From NCBI GenBank assembly GCA_963920525.1, contig OY986439.1, forward strand, positions 212,019,500 to 212,083,499: a DNA stretch of 64,000 nt, in the 5' to 3' direction. This DNA comes from Dichetophora obliterata (taxonomy: Eukaryota; Arthropoda; Insecta; Diptera; Sciomyzidae). The notes under the pieces are model-generated. The model saw only the letters and a program-made list of their open reading frames with translations, was not told where the DNA came from and made no database searches. Both the position numbers and the translations under genes were made by a program. Shown here piece by piece: positions 33,866 to 46,702 of the stretch (positions are counted from its first letter, which is position 1; every line of letters begins with the position of its first letter).

Positions 33866-35205
33866 TTGAGGAACTCCCCCAATAACGTTGTATGTTGCAG
33901 TACCTACTTCTGTATCATAACAGAGAACTCTATCTTTGAAATAGTCTGGTATAATTCTCCTGAGATTGAAGTGAACACCGAAGTGGGCGAGAGCTTCTAA
34001 TATTCTGGACCAGTTCGCAGAATTAAATGCGTTTTTGATGTCAAGTGTTGTTACAAGACAGTATTCTTTGTCGCCGTACAGCCACCACGTGTCGGTTATT
34101 TAATCAAGCGCTATTTTTTTTTACTGCACAAATTGCAGCAGTTGTCGAACGAGCTTTACGGAAGCCAAACTGTTGAGGAGAACGATTTCCAGCGCCTATT
34201 GTTGACGCCTCCAACTTATTACTTATCTACCGTTTGAGGATCTTGCCATCAGAGTCAAGCGTGCATAGAGGACGGCAAGCCGATGGATCCTCCAAGGAAC
34301 TGCTATTTTTAGGGATGCCCAACACCAGCCTCTGCCGCTTCTACCTCAATGGGAAGACACCTTCCTTAAAGCAGGCGTTATACAAGTCTGTGAACACCTC
34401 AGTTTTTTGCTCTACAGCGATTTTAAGTATCTTATTTGGATCTTCATCAGGTGCAGGAGATTTTTATCGTTGAGTTCTTAAGTTATTTTAAGGAACTCAT
34501 CGTTGGTCACGGGCTGAATGTTTAGCAGTACTTCATTTCCTGTTCCAATTTCAGGGTTGTCAGGTTGTTCTGGAAATAGAGTGTGAACTATACTCTGCAT
34601 GAGTGTGGGGCATGTTGGAGTTGGTTTTCTTAACACATTCAGTTTTTTCATGACCAGCTTGTATGCAAAGCGCCAAGGTTGCTGGTCAACGTCGTAACAA
34701 ATTTGGTTGAAGCATCGGGATTTGTTATTTTTAATCGCTTTCGTAAGCTGTGCTTTAGCGAGCTTGAAACGTATTTGGTTTGGATGGAAATCTTCCGTAC
34801 CTCTCGAGCGATAGTAGATACTTGCTCGCATGGAGCATCTTCGGAGGTTAGATATTTCACCAGTCCACCAGTAGACTGAAACTCGGTGATTGTTTCCGCC
34901 AGCCCTTCTAACAATTGAAGCTTCACATGCACCTTCTATGTGTGTCATCACCTGCGTAGATGTATCTATCGCAGAGTCAGATGAGAGAGTCATGTCTGAT
35001 AGCATGACCTGTAGGATATCTGGGTCCAACGTGCTTACTTTAAAACTCTTATGGCTTGTTTGCATTCGTCTTCTAACGGTGTCTCTTGTGTTGAAGATTA
35101 CTGCATTGTGATCGCTACCTGTACAGTGGTCGCTCACGTTCCAGGCTGATTTAGTGAGTAAGCTGTTTCTAACAAAGATGAGGTCTATGATGGCTGTGTG
35201 TGTGA
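33866..35205 (-). mobile_element. R1-like non-LTR retrotransposon fragment
   Basis: Minus-strand reading starts with IIDLIFVRNSLLTKSAWNV and SDHCTGSDHNAV (end of the endonuclease), continues as a 219-codon open frame (35137-34478) with SKSRCF-like and QPWRFAYKLVMKKLN blocks, then after a stop gives the reverse transcriptase segment TTLDIKNAFNSANWSRILEA, DYFKDRVLCYDTEVG and GGVPQ. This is the order and wording of R1-clade proteins. The RT catalytic DD box and everything downstream are missing because the fragment stops at the hAT border (33865). The 5' side stops near 35205. It is dead and truncated at both ends. Confidence 0.85.
34478..35137 (-). pseudogene. R1-like ORF2 segment, 219 codons open
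   Basis: This is the longest uninterrupted frame in the window. It links the endonuclease end (SDHCTGSDHNAVIF) to the RT entry region (ending NIQPVTNDEFLKIT). The next residues in frame after the TAA at 34478 continue the family pattern, so the stop is a single lesion. An R1-type protein is normally about 1000 residues, and this is an internal piece. It would act in target-primed reverse transcription when intact. Confidence 0.8.
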
Positions 35206-35236
35206 GTGTTTAATGTTTCAAAAATTTACCGAAATT

Positions 35237-38200
35237 ATGTTGACTTTATATGATTTAAATACAAATTCTAAATGTTTGATAGTTTAAATCATACTTGATT
35301 TTAAATACAAATTCTAGTTGTTTGACAGTTTAAAATCGTTTATCGAGCTTAAGGTCAAAGTTAGAAACAATTAATTGTTCTAACGAATTTTTCTAAAGAA
35401 ACAACAACAACAACAAAGTTTTTTCAATATGAAAGGAAAAAAACCACTAGCAAATTGATTTTATTGTACAATTTCTGCGTGCTAAACGCGTCATCAGAAA
35501 TCTTTGTGATTGCCCGTGCAAGCGCGTAGACGCACTGCACCATCGGGGCGATGAGATTTTGAAGCTTCAATTTCTCATTTTTTCCCTTAATTTCATAATG
35601 CCACATTTGTTGTTGTATTTCTGTTTTACTTTAGTTTCTATGCCTATATTATATGTAGTCCAACAGCCTGCTGGAATTCTGCACTAACAAAGCATGTTTA
35701 CTGAAGTTGTTTTTTAGAATTTTTGCTGATTTTGTTTTTCAGCTGTTTCCGTTTGGTCGAGCTCTACCATTTGATTAAAGTTTTTTCCTAAATGACCTCT
35801 ATGTTTATTATGTTGACTTTATATGATTTAAATACAAATTCTAAATGTTTGATAGTTTAAATCATACTTGATTTTAAATACAAATTCTAGTTGTTTGACA
35901 GTTTAAAATCGTTTATCGAGCTTAAGGTCAAAGTTAGAAACAATTAATTGTTCTAACGAATTTTTCTAAAGAAACAACAACAACAACAAAGTTTTTTCAA
36001 TATGAAAGGAAAAAAACCACTAGCAAATTGATTTTATTGTACAATTTCTGCGTGCTAAACGCGTCATCAGAAATCTTTGTGATTGCCCGTGCAAGCGCGT
36101 AGACGCACTGCACCATCGGGGCGATGAGATTTTGAAGCTTCAATTTCTCATTTTTTCCCTTAATTTCATAATGCCACATTTGTTGTTGTATTTCTGTTTT
36201 ACTTTAGTTTCTATGCCTATATTATATGTAGTCCAACAGCCTGCTGGAATTCTGCACTAACAAAGCATGTTTACTGAAGTTGTTTTTTAGAATTTTTGCT
36301 GATTTTGTTTTTCAGCTGCGTCTACGCGCTTGCACGGGCAATCACAAAGATTTCTGATGACGCGTTTAGCACGCAGAAATTGTACAATAAAATCAATTTG
36401 CTAGTGGTTTTTTTTTTCCTTTCATATTGAAAAAACTTTGTTGTTGTTGTTGTTTCTTTAGAAAAATTCGTTAGAACAATTAATTGTTTCTAACTTTGAC
36501 CTTAAGCTCGATAAACGATTTTAAACTGTCAAACAACTAGAATTTGTATTTAAAATCAAGTATGATTTAAACTATCAAACATTTAGAATTTGTATTTAAA
36601 TCATATAAAGTCAACATAATAAACATAGAGGTCATTTAGGAAAAAACTTTAATCAAATGGTAGAGCTCGACCAAACGGAAACAGCTGAAAAACAAAATCA
36701 GCAAAAATTCTAAAAAACAACTTCAGTAAACATGCTTTGTTAGTGCAGAATTCCAGCAGGCTGTTGGACTACATATAATATAGGCATAGAAACTAAAGTA
36801 AAACAGAAATACAACAACAAATGTGGCATTATGAAATTAAGGGAAAAAATGAGAAATTGAAGCTTCAAAATCTCATCGCCCCGATGGTGCAGTGCGTCTA
36901 CGCGCTTGCACGGGCAATCACAAAGATTTCTGATGACGCGTTTAGCACGCAGAAATTGTACAATAAAATCAATTTGCTAGTGGTTTTTTTCCTTTCATAT
37001 TGAAAAAACTTTGTTGTTGTTGTTGTTTCTTTAGAAAAATTCGTTAGAACAATTAATTGTTTCTAACTTTGACCTTAAGCTCGATAAACGATTTTAAACT
37101 GTCAAACAACTAGAATTTGTATTTAAAATCAAGTATGATTTAAACTATCAAACATTTAGAATTTGTATTTAAATCATATAAAGTCAACATAATAAACATA
37201 GAGGTCATTTAGGAAAAAACTTTAATCAAATGGTAGAGCTCGACCAAACGGAAACAGCTGAAAAACAAAATCAGCAAAAATTCTAAAAAACAACTTCAGT
37301 AAACATGCTTTGTTAGTGCAGAATTCCAGCAGGCTGTTGGACTACATATAATATAGGCATAGAAACTAAAGTAAAACAGAAATACAACAACAAATGTGGC
37401 ATTATGAAATTAAGGGAAAAAATGAGAAATTGAAGCTTCAAAATCTCATCGCCCCGATGGTGCAGTGCGTCTACGCGCTTGCACGGGCAATCACAAAGAT
37501 TTCTGATGACGCGTTTAGCACGCAGAAATTGTACAATAAAATCAATTTGCTAGTGGTTTTTTTCCTTTCATATTGAAAAAACTTTGTTGTTGTTGTTGTT
37601 TCTTTAGAAAAATTCGTTAGAACAATTAATTGTTTCTAACTTTGACCTTAAGCTCGATAAACGATTTTAAACTGTCAAACAACTAGAATTTGTATTTAAA
37701 ATCAAGTATGATTTAAACTATCAAACATTTAGAATTTGTATTTAAATCATATAAAGTCAACATAATAAACATAGAGGTCATTTAGGAAAAAACTTTAATC
37801 AAATGGTAGAGCTCGACCAAACGGAAACAGCTGAAAAACAAAATCAGCAAAAATTCTAAAAAACAACTTCAGTAAACATGCTTTGTTAGTGCAGAATTCC
37901 AGCAGGCTGTTGGACTACATATAATATAGGCATAGAAACTAAAGTAAAACAGAAATACAACAACAAATGTGGCATTATGAAATTAAGGGAAAAAATGAGA
38001 AATTGAAGCTTCAAAATCTCATCGCCCCGATGGTGCAGTGCGTCTACGCGCTTGCACGGGCAATCACAAAGATTTCTGATGACGCGTTTAGCACGCAGAA
38101 ATTGTACAATAAAATCAATTTGCTAGTGGTTTTTTTCCTTTCATATTGAAAAAACTTTGTTGTTGTTGTTGTTTCTTTAGAAAAATTCGTTAGAACAATT

Positions 38201-40089
38201 AATTGTTTCTAACTTTGACCTTAAGCTCGATAAACGATTTTAAACTGTCAAACAACTAGAATTTGTATTTAAAATCAAGTATGATTTAAACTATCAAACA
38301 TTTAGAATTTGTATTTAAATCATATAAAGTCAACATAATAAACATAGAGGTCATTTAGGAAAAAACTTTAATCAAATGGTAGAGCTCGACCAAACGGAAA
38401 CAGCTGAAAAACAAAATCAGCAAAAATTCTAAAAAACAACTTCAGTAAACATGCTTTGTTAGTGCAGAATTCCAGCAGGCTGTTGGACTACATATAATAT
38501 AGGCATAGAAACTAAAGTAAAACAGAAATACAACAACAAATGTGGCATTATGAAATTAAGGGAAAAAATGAGAAATTGAAGCTTCAAAATCTCATCGCCC
38601 CGATGGTGCAGTGCGTCTACGCGCTTGCACGGGCAATCACAAAGATTTCTGATGACGCGTTTAGCACGCAGAAATTGTACAATAAAATCAATTTGCTAGT
38701 GGTTTTTTTTCCTTTCATATTGAAAAAACTTTGTTGTTGTTGTTGTTTCTTTAGAAAAATTCGTTAGAACAATTAATTGTTTCTAACTTTGACCTTAAGC
38801 TCGATAAACGATTTTAAACTGTCAAACAACTAGAATTTGTATTTAAAATCAAGTATGATTTAAACTATCAAACATTTAGAATTTGTATTTAAATCATATA
38901 AAGTCAACATAATAAACATAGAGGTCATTTAGGAAAAAACTTTAATCAAATGGTAGAGCTCGACCAAACGGAAACAGCTGAAAAACAAAATCAGCAAAAA
39001 TTCTAAAAAACAACTTCAGTAAACATGCTTTGTTAGTGCAGAATTCCAGCAGGCTGTTGGACTACATATAATATAGGCATAGAAACTAAAGTAAAACAGA
39101 AATACAACAACAAATGTGGCATTATGAAATTAAGGGAAAAAATGAGAAATTGAAGCTTCAAAATCTCATCGCCCCGATGGTGCAGTGCGTCTACGCGCTT
39201 GCACGGGCAATCACAAAGATTTCTGATGACGCGTTTAGCACGCAGAAATTGTACAATAAAATCAATTTGCTAGTGGTTTTTTTCCTTTCATATTGAAAAA
39301 ACTTTGTTGTTGTTGTTGTTTCTTTAGAAAAATTCGTTAGAACAATTAATTGTTTCTAACTTTGACCTTAAGCTCGATAAACGATTTTAAACTGTCAAAC
39401 AACTAGAATTTGTATTTAAAATCAAGTATGATTTAAACTATCAAACATTTAGAATTTGTATTTAAATCATATAAAGTCAACATAATAAACATAGAGGTCA
39501 TTTAGGAAAAAACTTTAATCAAATGGTAGAGCTCGACCAAACGGAAACAGCTGAAAAACAAAATCAGCAAAAATTCTAAAAAACAACTTCAGTAAACATG
39601 CTTTGTTAGTGCAGAATTCCAGCAGGCTGTTGGACTACATATAATATAGGCATAGAAACTAAAGTAAAACAGAAATACAACAACAAATGTGGCATTATGA
39701 AATTAAGGGAAAAAATGAGAAATTGAAGCTTCAAAATCTCATCGCCCCGATGGTGCAGTGCGTCTACGCGCTTGCACGGGCAATCACAAAGATTTCTGAT
39801 GACGCGTTTAGCACGCAGAAATTGTACAATAAAATCAATTTGCTAGTGGTTTTTTTCCTTTCATATTGAAAAAACTTTGTTGTTGTTGTTGTTTCTTTAG
39901 AAAAATTCGTTAGAACAATTAATTGTTTCTAACTTTGACCTTAAGCTCGATAAACGATTTTAAACTGTCAAACAACTAGAATTTGTATTTAAAATCAAGT
40001 ATGATTTAAACTATCAAACATTTAGAATTTGTATTTAAATCATATAAAGTCAACATAATAAACATAGAGGTCATTTAGGAAAAAACTTT
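35237..40089. repeat. 573-bp tandem array with internal inversion, about 8.5 units
   Basis: Six ordered copies on the plus side have unit spacing 573 or 574 bp (marker ATG at 36821, 37394, 37967, 38540, 39114, 39687). About 1.9 copies in opposite orientation lie to the left (35237-36317). The turn is at 36317/36318, where an inverted unit is cut at ...TTTTTCAGCTG and continues as GCGTCTACGCGCTTGC in the other direction. Units appear identical except for T-run length (7, 8 or 10 T). Each unit contains a GC-richer patch and a 60-codon frame (MWHYEIKGKNEKLKLQNL...), which I do not recognise and do not call a gene, plus a 47-bp internal duplication. The array is bordered by AATTTACCGAAATT at both ends (35223-35236, 40090-40103). 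Confidence 0.93.
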
Positions 40090-40103
40090 AATTTACCGAA
40101 ATT

Positions 40104-42262
40104 TTAGAAAACTTAACGAAGCCGTTCTTTAAATGTATGCCAACTCAAATAAGCGAAATCTTTAAAAATGTAAAAGAAAAAATTGTCAACGATCAGCATT
40201 TTTAGGATATTACCTATAAATATTATTAAATATCAACTTTCTTGTAAATCCCGACTTATGCTAAGCACAAACTATATTAATTCAAGCTTAAGTCTTTTCA
40301 AAATATCAACCTATGCCACGCTTATGAACATGAAAAATCGTTCAGTTTTATTTTATTTTTTTTTTAACTGAGTTTCTTTTCTACCCATACATTTTTTTTT
40401 TGCTGCTCAAATTTTTTTCCCTCAACCACTTTTTTCTCTCGCGCTTATTAACCTCTATAGCACTTTTGTCTTTGTGCTATCTACCATTCATATTCATATC
40501 AAACTTCCTATTTTAATCAAACAAACAAATATCCTTTTTTTCTAACTCGTTAAACTTTGCTGTTGATACTCTTGATTGTCTGTCGAATATTCATATTTGC
40601 TTATAAGAATCCGAAATGAAAAAAAAAATTGGCACAAAAAATCAACTCATTCCGCATATCTGACACAATCTAATCACTTTTTCGCGTACGTTAAGTCGTT
40701 GCTGGACTTCAACGTTTGCACGTCTTTTTTTTTTTTTGGCTAAATCCTCATCATAACGTGTTTTTTTTTGTTTGTGTGATTTCGATTTTTTAAATATAAT
40801 CAAAAAACGTTAAAATCATAGTCTAGACAATAATTTATGAGAAGGATATGACGACCACTTCCTCAGCTTTATGCGGTACACATACATCATATCGCTGGTA
40901 ATAACAACAATATCAACAACAAAATATTTTTGGTTATTACCCCCACGAATTTATATCTATATAGAATATAGTATATATGACGACTCTAAGTGGCACATCA
41001 GGAGATGTGCACGTTGTCCTTTTTTATATCTTTGTACTTGAGTGGAGTTGATGTTGCTGCTGTTGCTGCTACAAAAATCGACAAATGGAGGAGACAGCAG
41101 TGGAGGTCGCAACCGAGAAGCGGTCGCATACAAGTAGCGGCACGAGTCTAACGTCGAGTTTGAGAACGAGATCGAGAACGAGTCGAGTCCCTTGTAGATA
41201 TCTCGTCAGTCAGTTAGTCGTTTGGCATTTCTAATGGATATCCTTCCTTCCTCTTTTTTGCGTTGATTATTCTTTTGTGCCAAGCTTGCCAGGCCATCTA
41301 GCTAGCTGCTATCTCTGCACATATACAAATACAAACCCACACTTAATTTTACAGAGGTGGACAGGATAACAACAATATGAATGGCAACAATTCTACAATT
41401 TCATATTTTTCTATATTACAACAACAATATGATTAAAGTATGAAGGAGAGGGTTGACGGAAAAAGTCAAACATTCATGCATAAGCTCACATTTATTTATT
41501 ATAAGCAAAAACAATGCCATCAAAGTCATCTTTTTACAACGCAGTGAAACACTGTTAAGCCCCCAAAAAGTATGCTACGAGTAAAAAAATACAATATAAA
41601 CAGCAACGTGAGTGAGTTACCAAAAAATCGACTTTGTAATCCTTTTGGTTTTTACGGCAAGCGATATAAGATTGAGTGTGTGTGTGGGTGTGAGTGTGAG
41701 TGAAAGTGTGTATGTGTTGCTGCTGGTATCCAGCCATGAGCTCTGAGTTGGTTTCAATGCTATTCAAATAGATGAGATTCGCATTTATAAAATAAAACCA
41801 ACAAACGGCATTGAGACGAGCACAAGAAAGCCAAGCATCGAATTTGAACAATTTTTGTTGTTGTTTTTCAATGTAAGCCTGACAGGATTCGTTTGCAAAA
41901 ACAAAAACAACTCAACACAATTTAAGAATGCTAATAAAAGTTTACGAAAACTTGACGTAGAATTTTGCAGTGAGCTGCAAACTGATGAAGAGAATTGCAG
42001 TTGAAGTTTTGCGAGGTGAAACTTAACAAAAAAAAGTAGCTGAATCTATCTAGTACTAAAATGCACTTACAGAAAGATATTGTTTAAAGCCGGTTGCGAC
42101 AAAAATATTTTAAAGAAGCAATTTGTTTTTGCTCATTTATGCATCTTACGAAAATTGATTGTATCTTTCGTTATGTTTTAAATGACTGCCAGAGTGGCTT
42201 TTTGATGGTTTGTAAACTTTAGAAATGTCTGTATACTTAAAGCTTATTTAGTTACTTGCTAA
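40104..42262. other. Gene-free stretch with simple repeats and possible promoter
   Basis: One plus-oriented CTTAACGAAG is at 40112. Poly-T tracts lie at 40724 and 40762, and (TG)n at 41676-41700. A GC-richer patch (41090-41240) is listed separately. No other gene evidence. Confidence 0.5.
41200..41242 (+). promoter_or_regulatory. Weak candidate core promoter
   Basis: TCAGTCAGTTAG (41206-41217) resembles the fly initiator (TCAGTY), and GGATAT at 41236 fits a downstream promoter element, but at +29 it is off the strict spacing by one base. The preceding 100 bp are GC-richer than the surroundings. No open reading frame follows. Low confidence. Confidence 0.18.
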
Positions 42263-42264
42263 TA

Positions 42265-42412
42265 GCCCTTTTCCACACGGAAAGATTTCTTGGCAGCAAG
42301 TCTGCGGTACAGGCAAGTTTTTCTTCTGTGCTGTTCTTTCTGTATTGCTGTGCTCTTCTTTCCTTTGTATTTTCGACTTGCTGGCAAGAAAAATTGCTGT
42401 GTGGAAAAGCGG
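42265..42412. mobile_element. 148-bp MITE with TA duplication
   Basis: Arms of about 38 bp, GCCCTTTTCCACACGGAAAG on the left and the inverted partner ending GTGTGGAAAAGCGG on the right, with shared GACTTGCTG/CAGCAAGTC. TA flanks both sides (42263-42264, 42413-42414). No coding capacity. It sits just before the inverted motif cluster. Confidence 0.8.
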
Positions 42413-44028
42413 TATAATCAATAAAGACTTTCGTTAAGTTTCGAAAGTTTTGTTTTATTTTTGCACTTAAAATACATTTTGAAGATTATTTTGTTCTCTA
42501 AGTAACAATTTTGTGCTCTTTAGAGATTTCGTTAGGTTTTTTGAAATTTCGTTTAGTTTCAGATATCCACTAAATTTATTTCTTTATGCAAGTAAAAGGC
42601 AGTGTGCAACATTTTTTAAGTTTAAGCCATGATTTTCATATCAGAATGCAGTTATATTTTGTTTCGTTACGTTTTTTTCAATTTTCGTTAATCTTTGTAT
42701 ATCGAACAAGAATTACTTTTTCTGTTTTTATACTAGGGAAATTCGATGAGCACGTGTCTTAAGATAACTCTGGTTCCTTCGTTAAGTTCGTGAGCACAAT
42801 TTGAAGCCACATACTAAAATGCATTTAGCTCATTTACCAGTATTCTACTTAAATTGACTCTTAACAACAAATTAGTAATATTTTTTATTTGATTAAAGCC
42901 TTTTTAAAAGTTTTAGGCTAATTTGGCTGCTTTATACAGCTTTCGTTAAGTTCAAGATTTTGAAATTTGGCATTTTAGAGGATTTCTAACAATCTAATTT
43001 TAAATTTTAAACAAACTTTGTTAAAATCAGCTGTTTTTGTAGTTTCGGTAAGTTTCGTCAAGTTTTGTAAATTGAATAATATGAGCTTAAAATACTTTCT
43101 ATGCCAATTTTATATAAAAATTCCCTCAGATTTATAGCTTAAAGCACACTTCAACACTTCTAAAGCTTTTTGTGTGCTATCTCACCTTTTCCATTGCCGT
43201 TTTAGAACAACTTTTCCAAATTCACTGCTGCTAAAAATAATATTTTTGCATATCAATGAAATTCAGACAAACTTTTCTAACGTTTTTTCAAAACTTTAGC
43301 CCAACCCAATCGAACAATTATGTATGCTACTCTCGAGCTACTTTTATTTTTGTCTTGTGGTTTACCAAAATATAGATTTATATATATAGCTTTTATCCGT
43401 ACCCAAAGTGTTATTTACATTTTTGATGAAAGTAAATTTTTCTGAAAAACCTAGACGAAACACAGACCAACCAGAATTAGAAATGGCAGACATAATTTCC
43501 AGTGCAGTTAAAGCAACGCCTTCATGCTGTAGTTGGTAGTTCGAAACGGCTACCTTAATTTTCAATAAAGAGCTCTGTTATTGAAAATATTTTCCATGCT
43601 GCTGTCGTAGTGTTTTATTTTGGTTTATTTTTTTTTTTTCTTATTTTGTAGCATGTCAAAAAAGTGAATGAATGAGTAGTTTAATGAAAAGTTTGCGCGT
43701 CGCATCCTTATGGATACAGATGATATAGAAGAAGATAAACGCACACAAACTTTGATGAATATGTAAATTTGACTAATTGTGTAATTTTTGGGTGGAGACT
43801 GAAGGCAGGGTTGGTTGGTGGATGGCTTCTCATAATTGCGTTTATCATATTATTATTTGATGTATCAGATGTATTGTTTCTGCAAAACAACGAATGCTAA
43901 TGAATTTCCGAGGCAAAGATTTGAAGTATGTATCTACTAGTTATTTGATGTAGCTTAGCACTTTAGCGCCAAAGGCTTTGCATTTCTATTAAAAAAAAAA
44001 GCTACGTAATTTTTCTTATCACAAAAAT

Positions 44029-44412
44029 ATGACATGCTTACCAAATACCATCAACGAAGTTGGCTTTACTTTTTTCATAAGGCGAAGGATGTCTTTTTTT
44101 CATTCCAACATTTGCATTTGTATCGGAAATGATACCAAAAGGCATGGAGCAACTAAAGTATTATACACACATTCATATGTGAATATTTACTCTAAGGAAT
44201 TTTGCATGTTATTTGCAGATAATAATAAAAATAAAACAAAAACAAATAATAAAATAATAAGTCAACATGTTGTTAGCTTTGAAAGAAAGAATGTATTTTT
44301 TTCTCTTGTGCTTCTGCTGCTACTGATGCAACTCCTGCAGTTGTTGTCATTGTTGCTACCTTGTCATTATGCTAGTCAATCGTCAACTTGGGGACATCTG
44401 AGCACAATCTAG
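44029..44412 (+). other. 127-codon open frame, not supported as a gene
   Basis: One of the longer plus-strand frames that is not transposon-derived. It contains a leucine-rich run near its end encoded by a CTG-type tract, and lysine/asparagine runs encoded by AATAAA-type repeats. No domain or homology is recognised. I regard it as chance. Confidence 0.3.
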
Positions 44413-45179
44413 TATGAAAATGTGTGTGTATGAAAAGGTATTGTAAAAATTTTCTAACGAATCTTTTTTTCGCTTTTTTTTTGTTTTTATTTATCACGTT
44501 TCCTCAAGGGAACACTTGAAAATTTCATCCTTTTTTTGTGTGCAGACTTATGAAAAAATGTGGAAAAAAATGTGAGAATAGCAAAGAATAAAATATTGCA
44601 TTTATTTTTGCAGAAATTGTTGTGCATAGCTTAGGAAACGGATACGCAAGCGCAGTTGTGGACAGCACATGTCTTTAAATCTAAAGCCGAGTTTTTGTAC
44701 TTAAAAATGTAAAAACTTTTGTTTGCTCTAAATATGAAATGGAATTAAATGCTTTTAATCAATCGAAAATTTTAAATGAAAATTATTTTTTATTAACATT
44801 TTTTTAGTTCTATGTAATGATGCAACGTGTAAGCTCTTTGAAACCTCAATTTTTCCACAAAGCACTATAAAATTACTTAATATAAGTTATAAAAATCAGA
44901 TTTTGTCAGTAAGACTAATTAATTTTCTCATTTTCTGCAATATGATAAAATTTTTTAGTTTCGTTAAGTTTTCAAAACTTTCGTTAAGTTTGAACTAGGG
45001 CTATATTTAAGTTGTAAGTTAAATTATTTCTCATATTAACCTTTACTCGAACAAATAATATGTAGTTTTACTTAAATAGAGCTTCGTTAAGTTTGTCAAA
45101 ACTAAATTTTACTACCTAATAAAGCAAAAACACTTGTTAAACATTTGAATAACAGAAATATTTGAAAATACATATTTAT

Positions 45180-45430
45180 TGGTATTTTCAGTTTTAAAAA
45201 ATGTATTTTCTGTAAAAAATTTCACTGTACAAACGTAATATATTCACTAAAATTAAAAAATTGTAATGAAAAGAGCTTCGTCAAGTTTGTTTTCACATAA
45301 TGTTCATGAACCACAACATAAAAAATTTATTTTCTGCATAAAATTTTACTGTACAAACGTAATATATTAACTAAAATTAAAAAATTTTAATGAAAAGAGC
45401 TTCGTTAAGTTTGTTTTCACATAATGTTTA
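45180..45430. repeat. Tandem duplication, about 124 bp
   Basis: Two copies containing ACTGTACAAACGTAATATAT (45224 and 45348) and GAAAAGAGCTTCGTYAAGTT. Each carries one motif of cluster E. Confidence 0.85.
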
Positions 45431-46702
45431 TGAACCACAACTTAAAAATTCAAACTATTCTCACTTAAGTCAGGCATAAATTGGGAATAGCATCAAGCTT
45501 AGCTCATTTACAATTAAAATGTGATACAAGGGCTTTCGTTAAGTTATAAAAAATTGTGTTTAATTCATATACTGCTGGAATTAAAAATTGTTTGCCTTTA
45601 GTTTGCATACAAAATTGTTTTCTTTGAGTTTTAAAAAACAAATCTAACCAACAGAACGTCGCACAGTGGAACAAAATGGCATACTTAGTGGGAAAAAGTC
45701 ATAATCGTATTTTAAACTTTTTTAAATTAAAATAGTACCCAAAGTACGTTGAGCTCGAGAATAATGTGTTATTTTTTCTTATTTATTGTTATTCAAAAAA
45801 TATAAGGGTTAAAAAATGGTTAAAAACTGAATTTTTCTGAATGTTGCAGTTATAAAAAAATGCTTGCACAAATATTTCCTAAGCTCCGAAGTTAAAAAAA
45901 AATTACGTATTATGGTCAAAATATGTACTTGCGTTTGGGATTAAGTAAAATTTCGTATTTTAAAACTTTTTCTTGTAATGAGCTAATTACACTTTTTTAG
46001 AAAATCGTGAAATTTGGAAAAACATTTTGGACAATTTACTCACTAATGTATGGGGACGTATTGCAATTTTTACATTTTTTGTAACTTTAATATGTCTTTT
46101 TTCAAACCCTGACTCTGAGAGATTGCGCAAACTTGCGCAAAGTTTTTAATGATTTTTTTTACCATATAGAACGTGTATTTTTGGTGTAAAATATTGAAAG
46201 TCTTCCAAAACGGATAAAATTTGATATATAGGTAGTTGTACTGAAGAGGTTACTTGAGACATGATTAGTTTTTTTTTGGGATGTTGAGGTTTAGCAGGTA
46301 CAGGGTCTTTAATTTTAATACATACCTTAAAAAATGTCTTCTTCATCATGCAAACATTAAGTGATTTCTATAAAACTGAAACTGTATTTTTTTAGATAGA
46401 TAGAATTGCGACACTTAAGTTAAGGTACATTATCAATAAAATAATGATTTTACATGATGTTTTATTTCTATGCATACTTAAAATACTTTTCTTGTCTCAT
46501 AATGCACAAATTAAAAGCTTTCTGTGCTTTTTTTGATGTAATTACAACTATTGGTATTTCTATCAACAGGGAGTATTTTTACAAGTATATTTAGTAACAT
46601 CATTATCTATACGTTTAAACAAAAATTAAACTTGTAAATATTGAGCTTTTATCTATTCTTCTGATAATTTCATAATTCCCTAGTAAACTGCCTTTGGATA
46701 TA

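Noticed and set aside
34234..35111. Plus-strand open frames opposite the R1-like LINE
   Set aside because: They are antisense shadows of the minus-strand LINE frame, which has clear family motifs.
36821..39869. A 60-codon open frame repeated in every 573-bp unit
   Set aside because: The copies are identical only because the units are identical. There is no recognised domain, and the diverged solo copy at 49646-49924 does not keep the frame.
35237..40089. CRISPR-like array
   Set aside because: Units are 573 bp, contiguous, with no short repeat/spacer structure, and the DNA is eukaryotic.
41200..41242. Strong promoter with initiator and downstream element
   Set aside because: Spacing is off by one and no exon follows; kept only as a low-confidence feature.
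44029..44412. 127-codon protein
   Set aside because: The second half is made by AATAAA- and CTG-type tracts, with no recognised domain; it starts and ends inside AT-rich repeat DNA.
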